64,000 nt of DNA, from positions 224,293-288,292 of the forward strand of contig JAZKAR010000009.1 of the NCBI GenBank assembly GCA_040389065.1, written 5' to 3'. A program made the position numbers and the translations under genes. Numbering within the stretch: the stretch's first letter is position 1; every line of letters starts with the position of its first letter. Positions 1 to 8,793 of this stretch are shown here, piece after piece. This stretch comes from JAZKAR01 sp040389065 (GTDB lineage Bacteria > Pseudomonadota > Gammaproteobacteria > Burkholderiales > Casimicrobiaceae). The notes below the pieces were generated by a model that was not told the origin of the DNA, did not search any database, and saw only the letters and a program-made list of their open reading frames with translations.

Positions 1-189
1 TAAAGCGGTAGTTTGCATTGAATCAAGGCATCTTAACGTAGCTTTCTGCCCTAAGTGCTCAAACCCTTGCTTTAATCCACTTACCCAATAATGCCGTTTT
101 AAAGGTGGATCACCCATTACCAATACAGAAGGATAGCGCGTTGGCTTCCGTAAACACCGTAAACTAAAAGCTTGATCATAAGCAAACAC
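1..189 (-). CDS. flhG: FlhG/FleN-like flagellar number regulator, N-terminal part (gene runs off the window)
   Basis: An open frame of 63 codons runs off the left edge. The start is GTG at 189, preceded on the minus strand by GGAGAGAG at a good distance. The first residues (FAYDQAFSLRCL) match the DQAxxLRxL opening of FlhG/FleN, the MinD-like ATPase that limits flagellar number, and the gene lies downstream of flhF on the same strand, the usual order. Where the family has the deviant Walker A motif (GKGGVGKT), this protein reads GDPPLKRHYWVSG, so the nucleotide-binding loop looks lost. The following segment (GFEHLGQKATLRCLDS) aligns with the LAxLGKxVLLLDAD stretch of normal FlhG. The assignment rests on position plus about 40 residues. 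The rest of the gene is outside the window, so a pseudogene or another DQA-type protein cannot be excluded. Confidence 0.5.
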   Translation of the reverse strand, partial: MFAYDQAFSLRCLRKPTRYPSVLVMGDPPLKRHYWVSGLKQGFEHLGQKATLRCLDSMQTTAL

Positions 190-349
190 GATGCTCTCTC
201 CAGGTACCTAACCTACACACAGTCAAAGTCTTACACGATACAAAACTCAAAAAAACAAACTATTCCTAACTGCCATGCTTTACAGCACCATTTACACCAC
301 ATATCTTGCATCTATATAAATATCTGCAACCGTACTCAACATGTTAAAA

Positions 350-443
350 ACTATACAGTTAAATCCATTCAAGGCATGGGATGCCCCGCATGGCAACACA
401 CATGGATTACAGCAAGTTGTGAGCACTTCACTATTTAACTTTT
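350..443. repeat. Degenerate Correia-like palindromic element
   Basis: Between flhG and flhF. It carries tacagttaaat...ggcatgg and ...cagcaagttgtgagc..., degraded versions of the element family seen better at 43249-43351 and 47156-47271. The shared block ggcatgggatgccccgcatggc is nearly the same as in the 47156 copy. It ends next to the flhF stop codon. Confidence 0.5.
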
Positions 444-447
444 AATG

Positions 448-2295
448 TTATTTCCATATTAACGGATACTCATCATCTCTTAGCGATAAAGGTGAAACTG
501 ACCCTATATCTTGAAATGCACGATCAACTAATGCCTTTGCATCAGGTAAATGTAAATCTTCTGGAACACGCTGCCCATCGGTTAAATAACATAAGCGCAA
601 ACGATGTCTTGCCAATATGTCTAACACTGCTCCTATTTGAGCCGTTTCATCTAACTTACTGATTACCACTCCTGCAAGTTGCGATGAACCATAGGCACGC
701 ACAACATCTTCAAGCGTACTTGCCTGGGCATTTGCAGCGATTAAAAGTAATTGCTGAACTTTCCCCCCTTGTCTGCCTAAAAGCGCAATTTGCTCCACTA
801 AACGGCGATCACGCTGGCTCATGCCAATCGTATCGATTAAGATTAAACGACGGGTTGAAAGATCATTTAAGGCTGAAACAAGATCACTTTCGTCGCGTAT
901 ACCGTATACCGGTACACTTAAAATACGCCCATAAGCCTTAAGCTGATCATGAGCGCCGATTCGATAACTATCGGTCGTAAGAAGAGCAACATGTTGCGCA
1001 CCATGCTTGAGGGTGCATCGTGCCGCTAATTTAGCAACGGTGGTTGTTTTGCCTACCCCGGTGGTGCCAACTAATGCGTAAATTCCGCCTTTATCAATAA
1101 TATCGTCATGCGTAGGCATGCAATCAATATGCTGACTTAAGCGATGTTTAACTTCATTCATAGCGACCATAACATCTTTAACAGCCGGCAAACCTTCCAA
1201 TATTTCTCTAGATAAAGCGGGGCTTATTCCAGCAGACAATAACCAACGCATTAAGGTTAAATGTAATGAACTACGCTGAGAAAGCTCATGCCATGCAAAC
1301 CCGGCAAGTTGGCCTTCAAGTATGCTGCGCAAAAGTTTTAGTTCATGCTGTATCGCAATGTCTTCTTTAGGATGCGCATTATCATGAACAGACATTTTTT
1401 CTAAGGGAGAAATCGATAAATGCTCAGTTTTTTTTGAAGCAGATGCAGATGGTAATGGATCAATTGATGGCTTAGCCCTTGCCCCAGAAGAAGCATGCGA
1501 AGAGGTCGTTCGCACAGTATCAGGCGCAGGCATAGACGTATGGGGCCGCTCATTTTTCGATGTAGGAAAAGGCTTTGAATCTGTAGGAGGCCTCGAGTCT
1601 GAAGGTCTTCCTTGGTGGTTACCTGAAGAGCTATTTTGATGCTGAGGCGGAATCGAGGAATGTGAAGAACCTGAAGCACGCGGCTGCCCCGTAGAAAAAG
1701 ATGACCCTTTATGCGCCGCGATAGGTTCTCTTGCCTCTCTGGCAGCTGGCTCTCGAGAAGTCGCTTCTAAATTCTTCATCCATGGCAATACAGATTCCAT
1801 TTCACGTGAAGCTGATGAGTAGTCAGGAGCAGAAGAAACATGAACAGGCTGGGAAGGCGGCTGTTTGGAATTTATCGCTGAAGGTAAAGTAGAAGATAAG
1901 GATTCATTAGTATTCGTTTGCCAGTATTGATTAAGATGCGAGCTAGATAACGCAGGCTCTTCCATAACAGGAATATCAAACTCGTCTTCAGGCGAAGACC
2001 AAGAAGCATTTTGCCAATGTTGATAGTGTGCAGCTGCCCCTACTCCTGGCTCTGGATAACGCGGCCATTGAGGAGAAGAAAAAGAATCTGCCGATGAGGA
2101 AGAAGTTGAACGGCGCTCAGGTTCAGCATGCGCTTCGTGCGCAAATGCATCCATCTCATGTTCTGAGACAGCAATAATTTCAACGCCACCGGGAACTTGC
2201 TTATTCGAAAGAATAATAGCCTCATCCCCCAAGGCCTCGCGAACCTTATGTAGCGCTTCTCGACTTGTTGTTGCAACAAATTTACGTGGAATCAC
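448..2295 (-). CDS. flhF: Flagellar biosynthesis GTPase FlhF
   Basis: FlhF is an SRP-type GTPase that positions the polar flagellum and recruits early basal-body proteins. The N-terminus (IPRKFVATTSREALHKVREALGDEAIILSN) is the typical FlhF opening. Residues about 55-300 are a long Ser/Pro/Gln-rich, probably disordered linker. The NG domain follows, with G1 GTTGVGKTT at 410-418, the TTDSYRIGAHDQL stretch at 440-452, G3 DTIG at 488-491 and G4 SKLDE at 546-550. At 615 residues it is longer than many FlhF proteins because of the linker. The usual upstream neighbour flhA is absent: dapA lies divergently across a 580-bp gap. FlhG-like coding sequence follows downstream after 258 bp. Identification is secure. 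Confidence 0.96.
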   Translation of the reverse strand: MIPRKFVATTSREALHKVREALGDEAIILSNKQVPGGVEIIAVSEHEMDAFAHEAHAEPERRSTSSSSADSFSSPQWPRYPEPGVGAAAHYQHWQNASWSSPEDEFDIPVMEEPALSSSHLNQYWQTNTNESLSSTLPSAINSKQPPSQPVHVSSAPDYSSASREMESVLPWMKNLEATSREPAAREAREPIAAHKGSSFSTGQPRASGSSHSSIPPQHQNSSSGNHQGRPSDSRPPTDSKPFPTSKNERPHTSMPAPDTVRTTSSHASSGARAKPSIDPLPSASASKKTEHLSISPLEKMSVHDNAHPKEDIAIQHELKLLRSILEGQLAGFAWHELSQRSSLHLTLMRWLLSAGISPALSREILEGLPAVKDVMVAMNEVKHRLSQHIDCMPTHDDIIDKGGIYALVGTTGVGKTTTVAKLAARCTLKHGAQHVALLTTDSYRIGAHDQLKAYGRILSVPVYGIRDESDLVSALNDLSTRRLILIDTIGMSQRDRRLVEQIALLGRQGGKVQQLLLIAANAQASTLEDVVRAYGSSQLAGVVISKLDETAQIGAVLDILARHRLRLCYLTDGQRVPEDLHLPDAKALVDRAFQDIGSVSPLSLRDDEYPLIWK

Positions 2296-2876
2296 ACAAG
2301 GGCTCCCAATATGCGTGAAGTTTTCACTCTTGCATTACACCCCGCTAAGCTTGCCCGAAAACGCAAATGGTGATCGCTCAAGGTATAATTGGCTTTACGG
2401 CGCTTTTTTAAACAGTTTGAAGCCTAAGCCTCAGTATACCTCAGCTTTTGTTGATCATTAGGACTTCTACCAAACGCCATCGCTCATTTTCTTTCATTAA
2501 GGTTTATTATTTTAGAACTTACGAAAAAATACGCTGGTAACGCATGTGAGCAGAGGCCTCACAAATCGCTATAACAAAAGGTTTATAACACCCAAAGCAA
2601 GTATGAGTAAGTCTTAACCCTATTGATTTTCTTACTCTAGCGGTTTATAAACAGTAGTTTTTGGTTCGAGCGCATTACTGAAGTATGCTAACATGATAAT
2701 AACCGTTTGGGAGACTGAAGAAAAAGGGGTGGTATCAAAAAAGTCAGGCTTGGCAAAACAGCAGTTACCCCGCTTATATCAAAGCACCCTGATCAAATTA
2801 AATCAATGGCATAAAAGATAAGGCCATTTAAGTTAGATGTACATTAGTCTAAGTATAGAGTAGAGGATTCTCTCGT
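2296..2876. other. Intergenic region between divergent flhF and dapA
   Basis: There is no convincing gene in 581 bp. A possible very degenerate copy of the palindromic element family lies at 2513-2616: it starts TAGAACTTACG, ends GAGTAAGTCTTA, and is the right length (104 bp), but the conserved core is not recognisable. Just before dapA, TATAGA at about 2858 could serve as a -10 element, and GAGG sits about 9 bases before the dapA ATG. Confidence 0.4.
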
Positions 2877-3788
2877 ATGCATATACGTCCCCTTAACAGC
2901 AATTTTTATGGCAGCCAGGTTGCTTTGGTTACTCCCATGCATCCTGATGGAAGTATCGATTGGCCTGCATTTGCTAATTTAATTGACTGGCATATTCAAG
3001 CCGGTACACATAGCCTTGTAATTGTAGGCACCACTGGGGAATCGCCCTCAGTCAATGTAGAAGAACATACTCTTCTTATTCAAAAAGCTGTACAACTGGC
3101 TGCTGGGCGCATTCCTATTATTGCAGGCACAGGCGCAAACTCTACGCAAGAGGCAATTGATTTAAGCCGATTTGCAAAACAAGTAGGTGCTGCTGCTAGT
3201 CTTTCAGTTGTTCCTTATTACAACAAGCCTACACAAGAAGGCTTGTATCAGCATTTTAAAACGATTGCTGAAGCCGTTGATCTGCCTTTAATTCTTTATA
3301 ATGTGCCTGGTCGTACCGTTGCAGATATGACGAATGACACCACAATTCGGCTTTCTGCCATTCCTAATATTATTGGAATCAAAGATGCAACAGGCGATTT
3401 AGGCCGCGGTCTTGATTTAATCTATCGCGCTCCTAAAGATTTTGTCATTTTAAGCGGTGATGATGCCAGTGCTTTAGCCTTGATGTTATGTGGCGCAAAA
3501 GGAGTGATATCGGTCACTGCAAATGTTGCACCCGCTGCTATGTCTCAATTATGTGAGGCTGCACTAGCAGGTGACTCAGCCACAGCGCATCATATTAATC
3601 GTGCTCTGATGCCTTTGCATCAAGATTTATTTGTTGAAGCTAACCCTATTCCAGTTAAGTGGGCTCTTTATCATTTAGGCCGCATTCAAAACAGCCTGCG
3701 GTTACCGCTTGTTCCATTATCCCAAAGCTGGCATAACACTGTTAAAGCCGCGCTTGATTCTGCTCAACCTGTTGAAGTGCTTAAATAA
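2877..3788 (+). CDS. dapA: 4-hydroxy-tetrahydrodipicolinate synthase
   Basis: DapA condenses pyruvate with aspartate semialdehyde, the first committed step to lysine and diaminopimelate (cell wall). The TIM-barrel signatures are all present: GTTGE at 51-55, YYNKPTQEG at about 114-122, catalytic Tyr141 in YNVPGRT, and Schiff-base Lys169 in IGIKDATG. The protein is 303 residues, with an N-terminal extension of about eight residues relative to the E. coli enzyme. The ATG at 2877 has a GAGG Shine-Dalgarno. bamC begins 2 bp after the stop, so the two are co-transcribed and probably translationally coupled, as in many Gammaproteobacteria. Confidence 0.97.
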   Translation: MHIRPLNSNFYGSQVALVTPMHPDGSIDWPAFANLIDWHIQAGTHSLVIVGTTGESPSVNVEEHTLLIQKAVQLAAGRIPIIAGTGANSTQEAIDLSRFAKQVGAAASLSVVPYYNKPTQEGLYQHFKTIAEAVDLPLILYNVPGRTVADMTNDTTIRLSAIPNIIGIKDATGDLGRGLDLIYRAPKDFVILSGDDASALALMLCGAKGVISVTANVAPAAMSQLCEAALAGDSATAHHINRALMPLHQDLFVEANPIPVKWALYHLGRIQNSLRLPLVPLSQSWHNTVKAALDSAQPVEVLK

Positions 3789-3790
3789 CC

Positions 3791-4930
3791 ATGAAAAAAA
3801 TTTCCTTGCTGTTATTGCCCACCCTGCTTACTGTAGCAGGATGTTCAAGCTTTAGTCTGGATCGTAAGGCGGATTACCGCTCTTCAAAACCAGGGCCATC
3901 ATTAGAACTTCCGCCTGATGTCAATTCTCCTGTATTTGAGAATCGCTACACCATTCCTGCTTCAACGCTTACTGCACCTTCGGTGGCATCAGGAACACCT
4001 ACAATTACCTCATCAGCTTCAGGTAACGCAGCTAATGGGTCAGTTGTTCCGCAAGGCTCACTTGCTACGGTAGTGAAAGAAGGGCAACAGCGCTGGTTAG
4101 TCGTTAAGCTTCCTCCTGAACAAGTATGGAAAATTGCCAGAGAATTTTGGACACAATCTGGATTTACTGTTCAAGAAGAACGGCCAGATGCAGGCGTAAT
4201 GGAAACCGATTGGGCCGAAAACCGCGCAAAAATCCCTCAAGATATTATTCGCAATACCATCGGTAAAGTATTAGATATGCTGTATTCAACAGCAGAGCGG
4301 GATAAATTTAAAACACGTTTAGAACTAAACGCAAAAACCAGCCAAACAGAAGTTTATATCAGCCATAAAGGCATGATCGAAGTAGCTGATAGCGCGACTG
4401 ATGCACGTGTTTACAAATGGCAACCTCGCCCTGCTGATATTGAACTCGAAGCTGAAATGCTTCAGCGCCTAGCAGTAAAAATCAACAAACCTGATATGCC
4501 TGTTTCACAAATTCGTAAAGATGAGGCAGCTCAGTCAGCAATTCCTACCGAAGAGCGCAAAGACCGTGCTAAGTTGGTTAAAGATGCTAAGAATGTTAGC
4601 TTAAGTGTAGAAGATAATTTCGAATCTACGTGGCAGCGCACCAGCTTAGCGCTAGAACGTTTAGATTTTACGCTTGAAGATCGCAATCGCCAGCAAGGGT
4701 TATTTATATTGCGTTATGGAAGCGAGAAACCCCAAGACAAAAAGAAATGGTCAGATCGCCTTAGCTTTTGGAAGGCTGATAGCAAAACTCAAACAGCTAC
4801 CTATCGCATCAAGCTTAACAATTTGAATGCTCAACGCACCCAAATTGTTGTTGAAAACAGCGATGGTCAACCTGCTGATACGCGTGTTTCAGAAACCATT
4901 TTAACTTTGTTGCAAGCTCAGCTTCGTTAA
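3791..4930 (+). CDS. bamC: Outer membrane assembly lipoprotein BamC
   Basis: This is a lipoprotein of the BAM complex, which inserts beta-barrel proteins into the outer membrane. The signal peptide ends in a lipobox (LTVAGC, Cys at residue 18), followed by the BamC-type segment SLDRKADYRSSKPGPSLELPPD. In BamC this unstructured N-terminal stretch contacts BamD. Two helix-grip domains follow (about 85-235 and 265-379). The dapA-bamC order is diagnostic. At 379 residues it is slightly longer than E. coli BamC (344) because of a Ser/Thr/Ala linker at about 60-95. Confidence 0.93.
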   Translation: MKKISLLLLPTLLTVAGCSSFSLDRKADYRSSKPGPSLELPPDVNSPVFENRYTIPASTLTAPSVASGTPTITSSASGNAANGSVVPQGSLATVVKEGQQRWLVVKLPPEQVWKIAREFWTQSGFTVQEERPDAGVMETDWAENRAKIPQDIIRNTIGKVLDMLYSTAERDKFKTRLELNAKTSQTEVYISHKGMIEVADSATDARVYKWQPRPADIELEAEMLQRLAVKINKPDMPVSQIRKDEAAQSAIPTEERKDRAKLVKDAKNVSLSVEDNFESTWQRTSLALERLDFTLEDRNRQQGLFILRYGSEKPQDKKKWSDRLSFWKADSKTQTATYRIKLNNLNAQRTQIVVENSDGQPADTRVSETILTLLQAQLR

Positions 4931-4954
4931 ACACCCACAGAAAAAACGAAACCA

Positions 4955-5722
4955 ATGCGTTTTGCTCTTTTAGGCAGCGGCAGCGATGGCAATGGGTTAC
5001 TTATTGAACATAATAATACCCGCATTCTCATCGATTGCGGTTTCTCTATTACAGAAACTACTCGCCGTTTAGAGCGGCTTGGGCTTAGCCCTGAGTCGCT
5101 CAATGCGATATTTGTAACGCATGAGCACGCCGACCATATTCAAGGCGTAGAACGCTTGGCGAGACGCTTTGACCTACCGGTATACACCGCACAAGGTACG
5201 CAACATATTATGGCAGCAAAATGGTCGCGCCTTGAATGCAAAACGGTTCAATGCAGCCGCCCTATTGTTGTTGGCGAACTTGAAATCATACCGTATACAG
5301 TACCTCATGATGCGCGCGAACCTTTACAATTTATTGTAAATAATGGGAAAAATAAGTTAGGATTACTCACTGACGTGGGTCAATCTACCCCTCATATTGA
5401 ACAAGCCTTGAATAACTGCGACGCTTTAATTTTAGAAGCGAATCATGATATTGAGCGCTTAGCGGCTAACCCCCGCTATCCTCATAGCTTGAAAGCACGT
5501 ATTCGAAGCATTTATGGTCATCTTGATAATGAAACAGCATGCCGTTTGTTATCTAAACTTAATGTATCTAACCTTCAATGTTTGGTAGCTGCTCACTTAA
5601 GTAAAGACAATAATCATCCTGATCTTGTTCGAACTCTTTTTTCAAAAACCCTGACATGTGATCCAGATTGGATACATATCGCCAACCAAGAAGATGGTTT
5701 TCCTTGGTTTGAAATTAATTAG
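4955..5722 (+). CDS. Metallo-beta-lactamase-fold hydrolase (YycJ-like)
   Basis: A 255-residue cytoplasmic metallo-hydrolase. The metal-binding motif THEHADH lies at about residues 55-61, with further ligands probably in TVPHDA (about 115-120), LLTDVG and the late AAHLSKDNNHP. No signal peptide. It resembles the YycJ/WalJ-type proteins found next to dapA-bamC and before purC in Pseudomonas-like genomes. Those are thought to act on nucleic acids or related phosphodiesters, but the substrate here is unknown. It lies 24 bp after bamC and 12 bp before purC, so it is part of the same operon. Confidence 0.88.
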   Translation: MRFALLGSGSDGNGLLIEHNNTRILIDCGFSITETTRRLERLGLSPESLNAIFVTHEHADHIQGVERLARRFDLPVYTAQGTQHIMAAKWSRLECKTVQCSRPIVVGELEIIPYTVPHDAREPLQFIVNNGKNKLGLLTDVGQSTPHIEQALNNCDALILEANHDIERLAANPRYPHSLKARIRSIYGHLDNETACRLLSKLNVSNLQCLVAAHLSKDNNHPDLVRTLFSKTLTCDPDWIHIANQEDGFPWFEIN

Positions 5723-5734
5723 GAGTCTTTTCTC

Positions 5735-6445
5735 ATGCAAAAACAGCATGAACTGCATCGTGGCAAATCTAAAACGGTGTATGCTACCGATCATCCCGAT
5801 CATGTCATTATGCAATTTCGTGACGATGCCACTGCTTTTAATGGTGTAAAACATGCCCTATTAGATAAAAAGGGCGAAACAAATAATAAAATTAATGCTT
5901 TTATTATGCAAAAACTTGCAGAAGCAGGTGTAAAAACGCATTTTGTTGAGCGTATCTCTGAAACTGAATCGCTTGTTAAATCACTCTCTATGTTGCCTAT
6001 TGAATGTATTGTGCGCAATGTTGCAGCAGGCTCTTTAAGCAAACGCTTAGGCATCGAAGAAGGCACTGCCCTCAAGCGCCCCATTTTTGAGTTTTGTTAT
6101 AAAAGTGATGCGCTTAATGATCCTTTAATTAATGATGATCATATTGTTGCTTTAGGTTGGGCTAGTGAAGAAGATGTAAGCGCTTTACGCGAGTTAACCT
6201 TTAAAGTAAATGAAGTATTAAAACCTTTATTTGCCAAAGGCAATATGACACTCGTTGATTACAAATTAGAGTTTGGTCGTTTTCAAGGCGAACTATTATT
6301 AGGCGATGAATTCTCACCTGATGGTTGCCGGTTATGGGATACCGAAACAGGTGAAAAAATGGATAAAGATCGTTTTCGCCGCGACCAAGGAAACGTAATT
6401 GAACACTATATTGAAGTTGGCAAACGTATTGGTGTTACCTTTTAA
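5735..6445 (+). CDS. purC: Phosphoribosylaminoimidazole-succinocarboxamide synthase (SAICAR synthetase)
   Basis: PurC ligates aspartate to CAIR in de novo purine synthesis, using ATP. The 236-residue length matches the E. coli-type enzyme. Signatures visible are the GKSKTVY nucleotide loop at about 10-16, the block IECIVRNVAAGSLSKRLG at about 88-105 with the family motif RNVAAGS, and VDYKLEFGRFQGELLLGDEFSPDGCRLWD near 170-205. The ATG at 5735 has an AGGAG Shine-Dalgarno. It is the last gene of the dapA-bamC-hydrolase-purC operon. No clear intrinsic terminator was found after it. Confidence 0.97.
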   Translation: MQKQHELHRGKSKTVYATDHPDHVIMQFRDDATAFNGVKHALLDKKGETNNKINAFIMQKLAEAGVKTHFVERISETESLVKSLSMLPIECIVRNVAAGSLSKRLGIEEGTALKRPIFEFCYKSDALNDPLINDDHIVALGWASEEDVSALRELTFKVNEVLKPLFAKGNMTLVDYKLEFGRFQGELLLGDEFSPDGCRLWDTETGEKMDKDRFRRDQGNVIEHYIEVGKRIGVTF

Positions 6446-6582
6446 GTTTTAAGGTTGGCCTGCTGTTTTTAAGATTGGGCTGCTGTGTTATAGAGCCGCC
6501 CTTCTTTATTTCATAGCGCCCTTCATTTAGGTATGCCAACCCGTTCTTAGCACTATTGTCTGTCGCTATTTATGTTTTATCA

Positions 6583-7499
6583 TCAAACTATTTTTAGCAT
6601 CACTGCCATTCTCGGCTTAATCACTTCTTTTAATGCTTTTTGGATAACATGATGACGTGAGGCGGTGCTCAAGTGCCCAAAACGCTCCAGCAATGCTTCA
6701 TTATCTGAAGACTCCAACCTCGCCACCTTAGAGGCATTATTTTCTTGTAGATCTTGTAGAGCAGCAAACTCTTTAAGTTTTTGGTTAAAAACATGTTCAA
6801 CAAAGGTATGCAAATCAGGTTTTGTTTCCATTACCCATTCCACAAAACGCCATGATAAATCAGCATGACGCATTTCATCTTCAGCAATTTTCGACAAAAT
6901 ATTTTTTAATGAAGGTTCCCCAACCATCTTCTGGGCAAATGTTGCACTATGTGCTGCAAATGTTTCTCCCAAACATCCTTCTACAATCGCTGCCTCAAGA
7001 ATTCCCTTAATATCAGTATGCTTAGCCATGATGTCAGAAATATCCATATTATCTGGCCCTATCGCATCACCTGTTATTTGCTTTGCAATACCAAAACATA
7101 AACTAGCATGTTCAACCTCATCTCCCATCGCTCGAATAGCATCACGCAATAAATCAGGGGGCGCCCCTAAACTGAGTAAATGCAGAATAAAACGCGAGAA
7201 AGAGACAATCGACGCGTGCTCATCAATGCCTGCTTTAATCCAAGCTTCGCCTACTTTTGTACGCTCTTCAGGCGTCAGGATCATATTGCACATTTCATCA
7301 ATGGTAGTTCAGCACACCAATCTTCTCTATTCGCAATGGCAGGCGCAAGACGTATTTTTTCGTTTACAACAAAGGGGCGTCCACATCCCGTTAGCAAAAG
7401 AGCTGTTGTAAGTAATCCAAGTTGGGTTTTATGACGCAACACAAATAAGCCACCACGCTCTAAATTCCGTATGCTTTTTTCAATCAATTTATATTTCAT
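6583..7499 (-). pseudogene. Ferritin-like lipoprotein gene split by a frameshift
   Basis: Two overlapping minus-strand frames look like one gene. The 5' frame (ATG 7499, AAGGA upstream, stop at 7281) gives a signal peptide with lipobox LLTGC followed by GRPFVVNEKIRLAPAIANREDWC. The 3' frame (7293-6583, 236 residues) starts at LTPEERTKVGEAWIKAGIDEHASIVSFSRF and carries ferritin-like diiron-type helices with repeated Glu/His pairs: DEHAS, GDEVEHAS, EDEMRHAD. In ferritin-like proteins I recall from myxobacteria, a GRPF...DW segment runs directly into this helical domain. The frames overlap by 13 bp around 7281-7293. A one-base indel is the simplest explanation, real or a sequencing error. The alternative is two coupled cistrons. 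Function is unknown, perhaps metal or oxidant handling. Confidence 0.6.
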
Positions 7500-7670
7500 A
7501 CGATTTTCCTTAACTAAAACCATGTCTTTTAAGTAGATTACACTCTACTGCTAAAAATATAGAACAAAGTTTTTTCTTTTGCTAGGATGCATGTTCAATC
7601 ACTAACGATCACACCTTAGCGTTAAGGATAAATGCACCAAAACAAAAATTGTTAGCACCAACTATAATAA

Positions 7671-8138
7671 TTATATGGCACTTAATTCAATCTGCATGAG
7701 CGTTACTACTTGGCCATAATATTCATCTTTGAAAAGCGTATTCCATCCTAAGTTTTGATAAAACGCTTCATTATTAGGAGTAAAAAGATAGAGAGTTTCG
7801 ACATTATGCTCTTTTGCTTTTTGCATAACATGCTTTACCAAGCTGCGACCTACCCCTTTACATCTATACTCAGGTGCTACATATACACTTGCAAGCCAAG
7901 GGCCTAAATTAAGATGGGTATCCATATCATGCGCCACAATTTCTGCTGCACCCATAAGTTGATGCCCCTCTATCGCAAGAAACGTACTAGGGATAAGATC
8001 TTCACTTAAGCTTGATTCAATTCTTTCAACAAATTTTTCCATCCCTGCTCCTGGGCAAAGATAAGCCCATTCTTTATATTGCCATTCCGCAACTTGTTTT
8101 ATATGGCTGGGATCTTTTTTTATATTTATAATTTGCAT
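7671..8138 (-). CDS. GNAT family N-acetyltransferase
   Basis: A 155-residue single-domain acetyltransferase of the GNAT superfamily. The acetyl-CoA-binding motif A is visible as LASVYVAPEYRCKGVGRSLVKHVM at about residues 84-107 (Q/RxxGxG/A = RCKGVG), followed by the beta5-alpha4 stretch VETLYLFTPNNEAFYQNLGW typical of the fold. No signal peptide, so probably cytoplasmic. The acceptor cannot be told from sequence. Isolated gene, with no operon partner. Confidence 0.85.
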   Translation of the reverse strand: MQIINIKKDPSHIKQVAEWQYKEWAYLCPGAGMEKFVERIESSLSEDLIPSTFLAIEGHQLMGAAEIVAHDMDTHLNLGPWLASVYVAPEYRCKGVGRSLVKHVMQKAKEHNVETLYLFTPNNEAFYQNLGWNTLFKDEYYGQVVTLMQIELSAI

Positions 8139-8322
8139 CGATAAGAAACTTAGATAAATGTTGGTTTTTAACTATCTGAATTACATTAGATAAATATTAT
8201 GTTTTATGGAAGATGTCTTACAGCAAGATATGACCTCTGGCGTGTATTTAGGCAACAATACATACGGCAGAGACCATCATCCTTTTTTATAGCGGCTAAT
8301 CAATTAGGGTATTAGTAATGGA

Positions 8323-8580
8323 TTAATATATAGACTCTGTAAATTCAGCAATGTCTTCATCGGGAACAACTCCCGTAAAATGATTTTCAAACTCTTCACG
8401 CGCTCCAAAAAAACCGCCCCAAATAGGTTTTTTTGTTTCTGTGGCAGAGTCATCATTTACAGATTCGTAATTCTCATTAAACCAATACTGCATCACCTCT
8501 TGCTGCACATCATTATCGGCATTAGCAAGTTGTTTTTCGGAGACTTCACTTCCACTGAACGGATTGTAAAAAAATTTCAT
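8323..8580 (-). CDS. Small acidic hypothetical protein
   Basis: An 85-residue open frame starting MKFFYNPFSGSEVSEKQLANAD and ending FTGVVPDEDIAEFTESIY. It is acidic and predicted soluble, with no signal peptide and no recognised domain. The composition and the well-formed N-terminus suggest a real gene, and nothing overlaps it, but no strong Shine-Dalgarno precedes the ATG. I do not recognise a family. Confidence 0.45.
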   Translation of the reverse strand: MKFFYNPFSGSEVSEKQLANADNDVQQEVMQYWFNENYESVNDDSATETKKPIWGGFFGAREEFENHFTGVVPDEDIAEFTESIY

Positions 8581-8708
8581 TTTTATAACATTTAAAATAG
8601 TATAGCGTTAGTAATTTTGCATTTTATTTTACTCACGATAACAATGAGTAGAGATATATGCTGTTATTGTATAGGGTATTACAAAGAAAAATAACTGTCA
8701 TTATATGC

Positions 8709-8783
8709 TGTGCCATCAATAACACATCATCGCTTGCTTGTTTTGGCGCTTAGCACAAGAATGTCAGCATTATTGATGGCACA
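8709..8783. repeat. Long-range inverted repeat downstream of etfA
   Basis: Perfect 14-base arms TGTGCCATCAATAA (8709-8722) and TTATTGATGGCACA (8770-8783) flank 47 bases. It lies just after the etfA stop at 8794 (minus strand). It could be the 3' end structure of the etfBA mRNA or the relic of a small inverted-repeat element. It lacks the T-run of a standard terminator. Confidence 0.6.
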
Positions 8784-8793
8784 CACTAAAAAG

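Noticed and set aside
172..438. Plus-strand 88-codon frame between flhG and flhF
   Set aside because: It overlaps the start of flhG and runs through a degraded palindromic element; the composition is not protein-like and there is no ribosome site.
2650..2680. GGTTCGA-like sequence suggestive of a tRNA T-loop
   Set aside because: No acceptor, anticodon or D-arm can be built around it.
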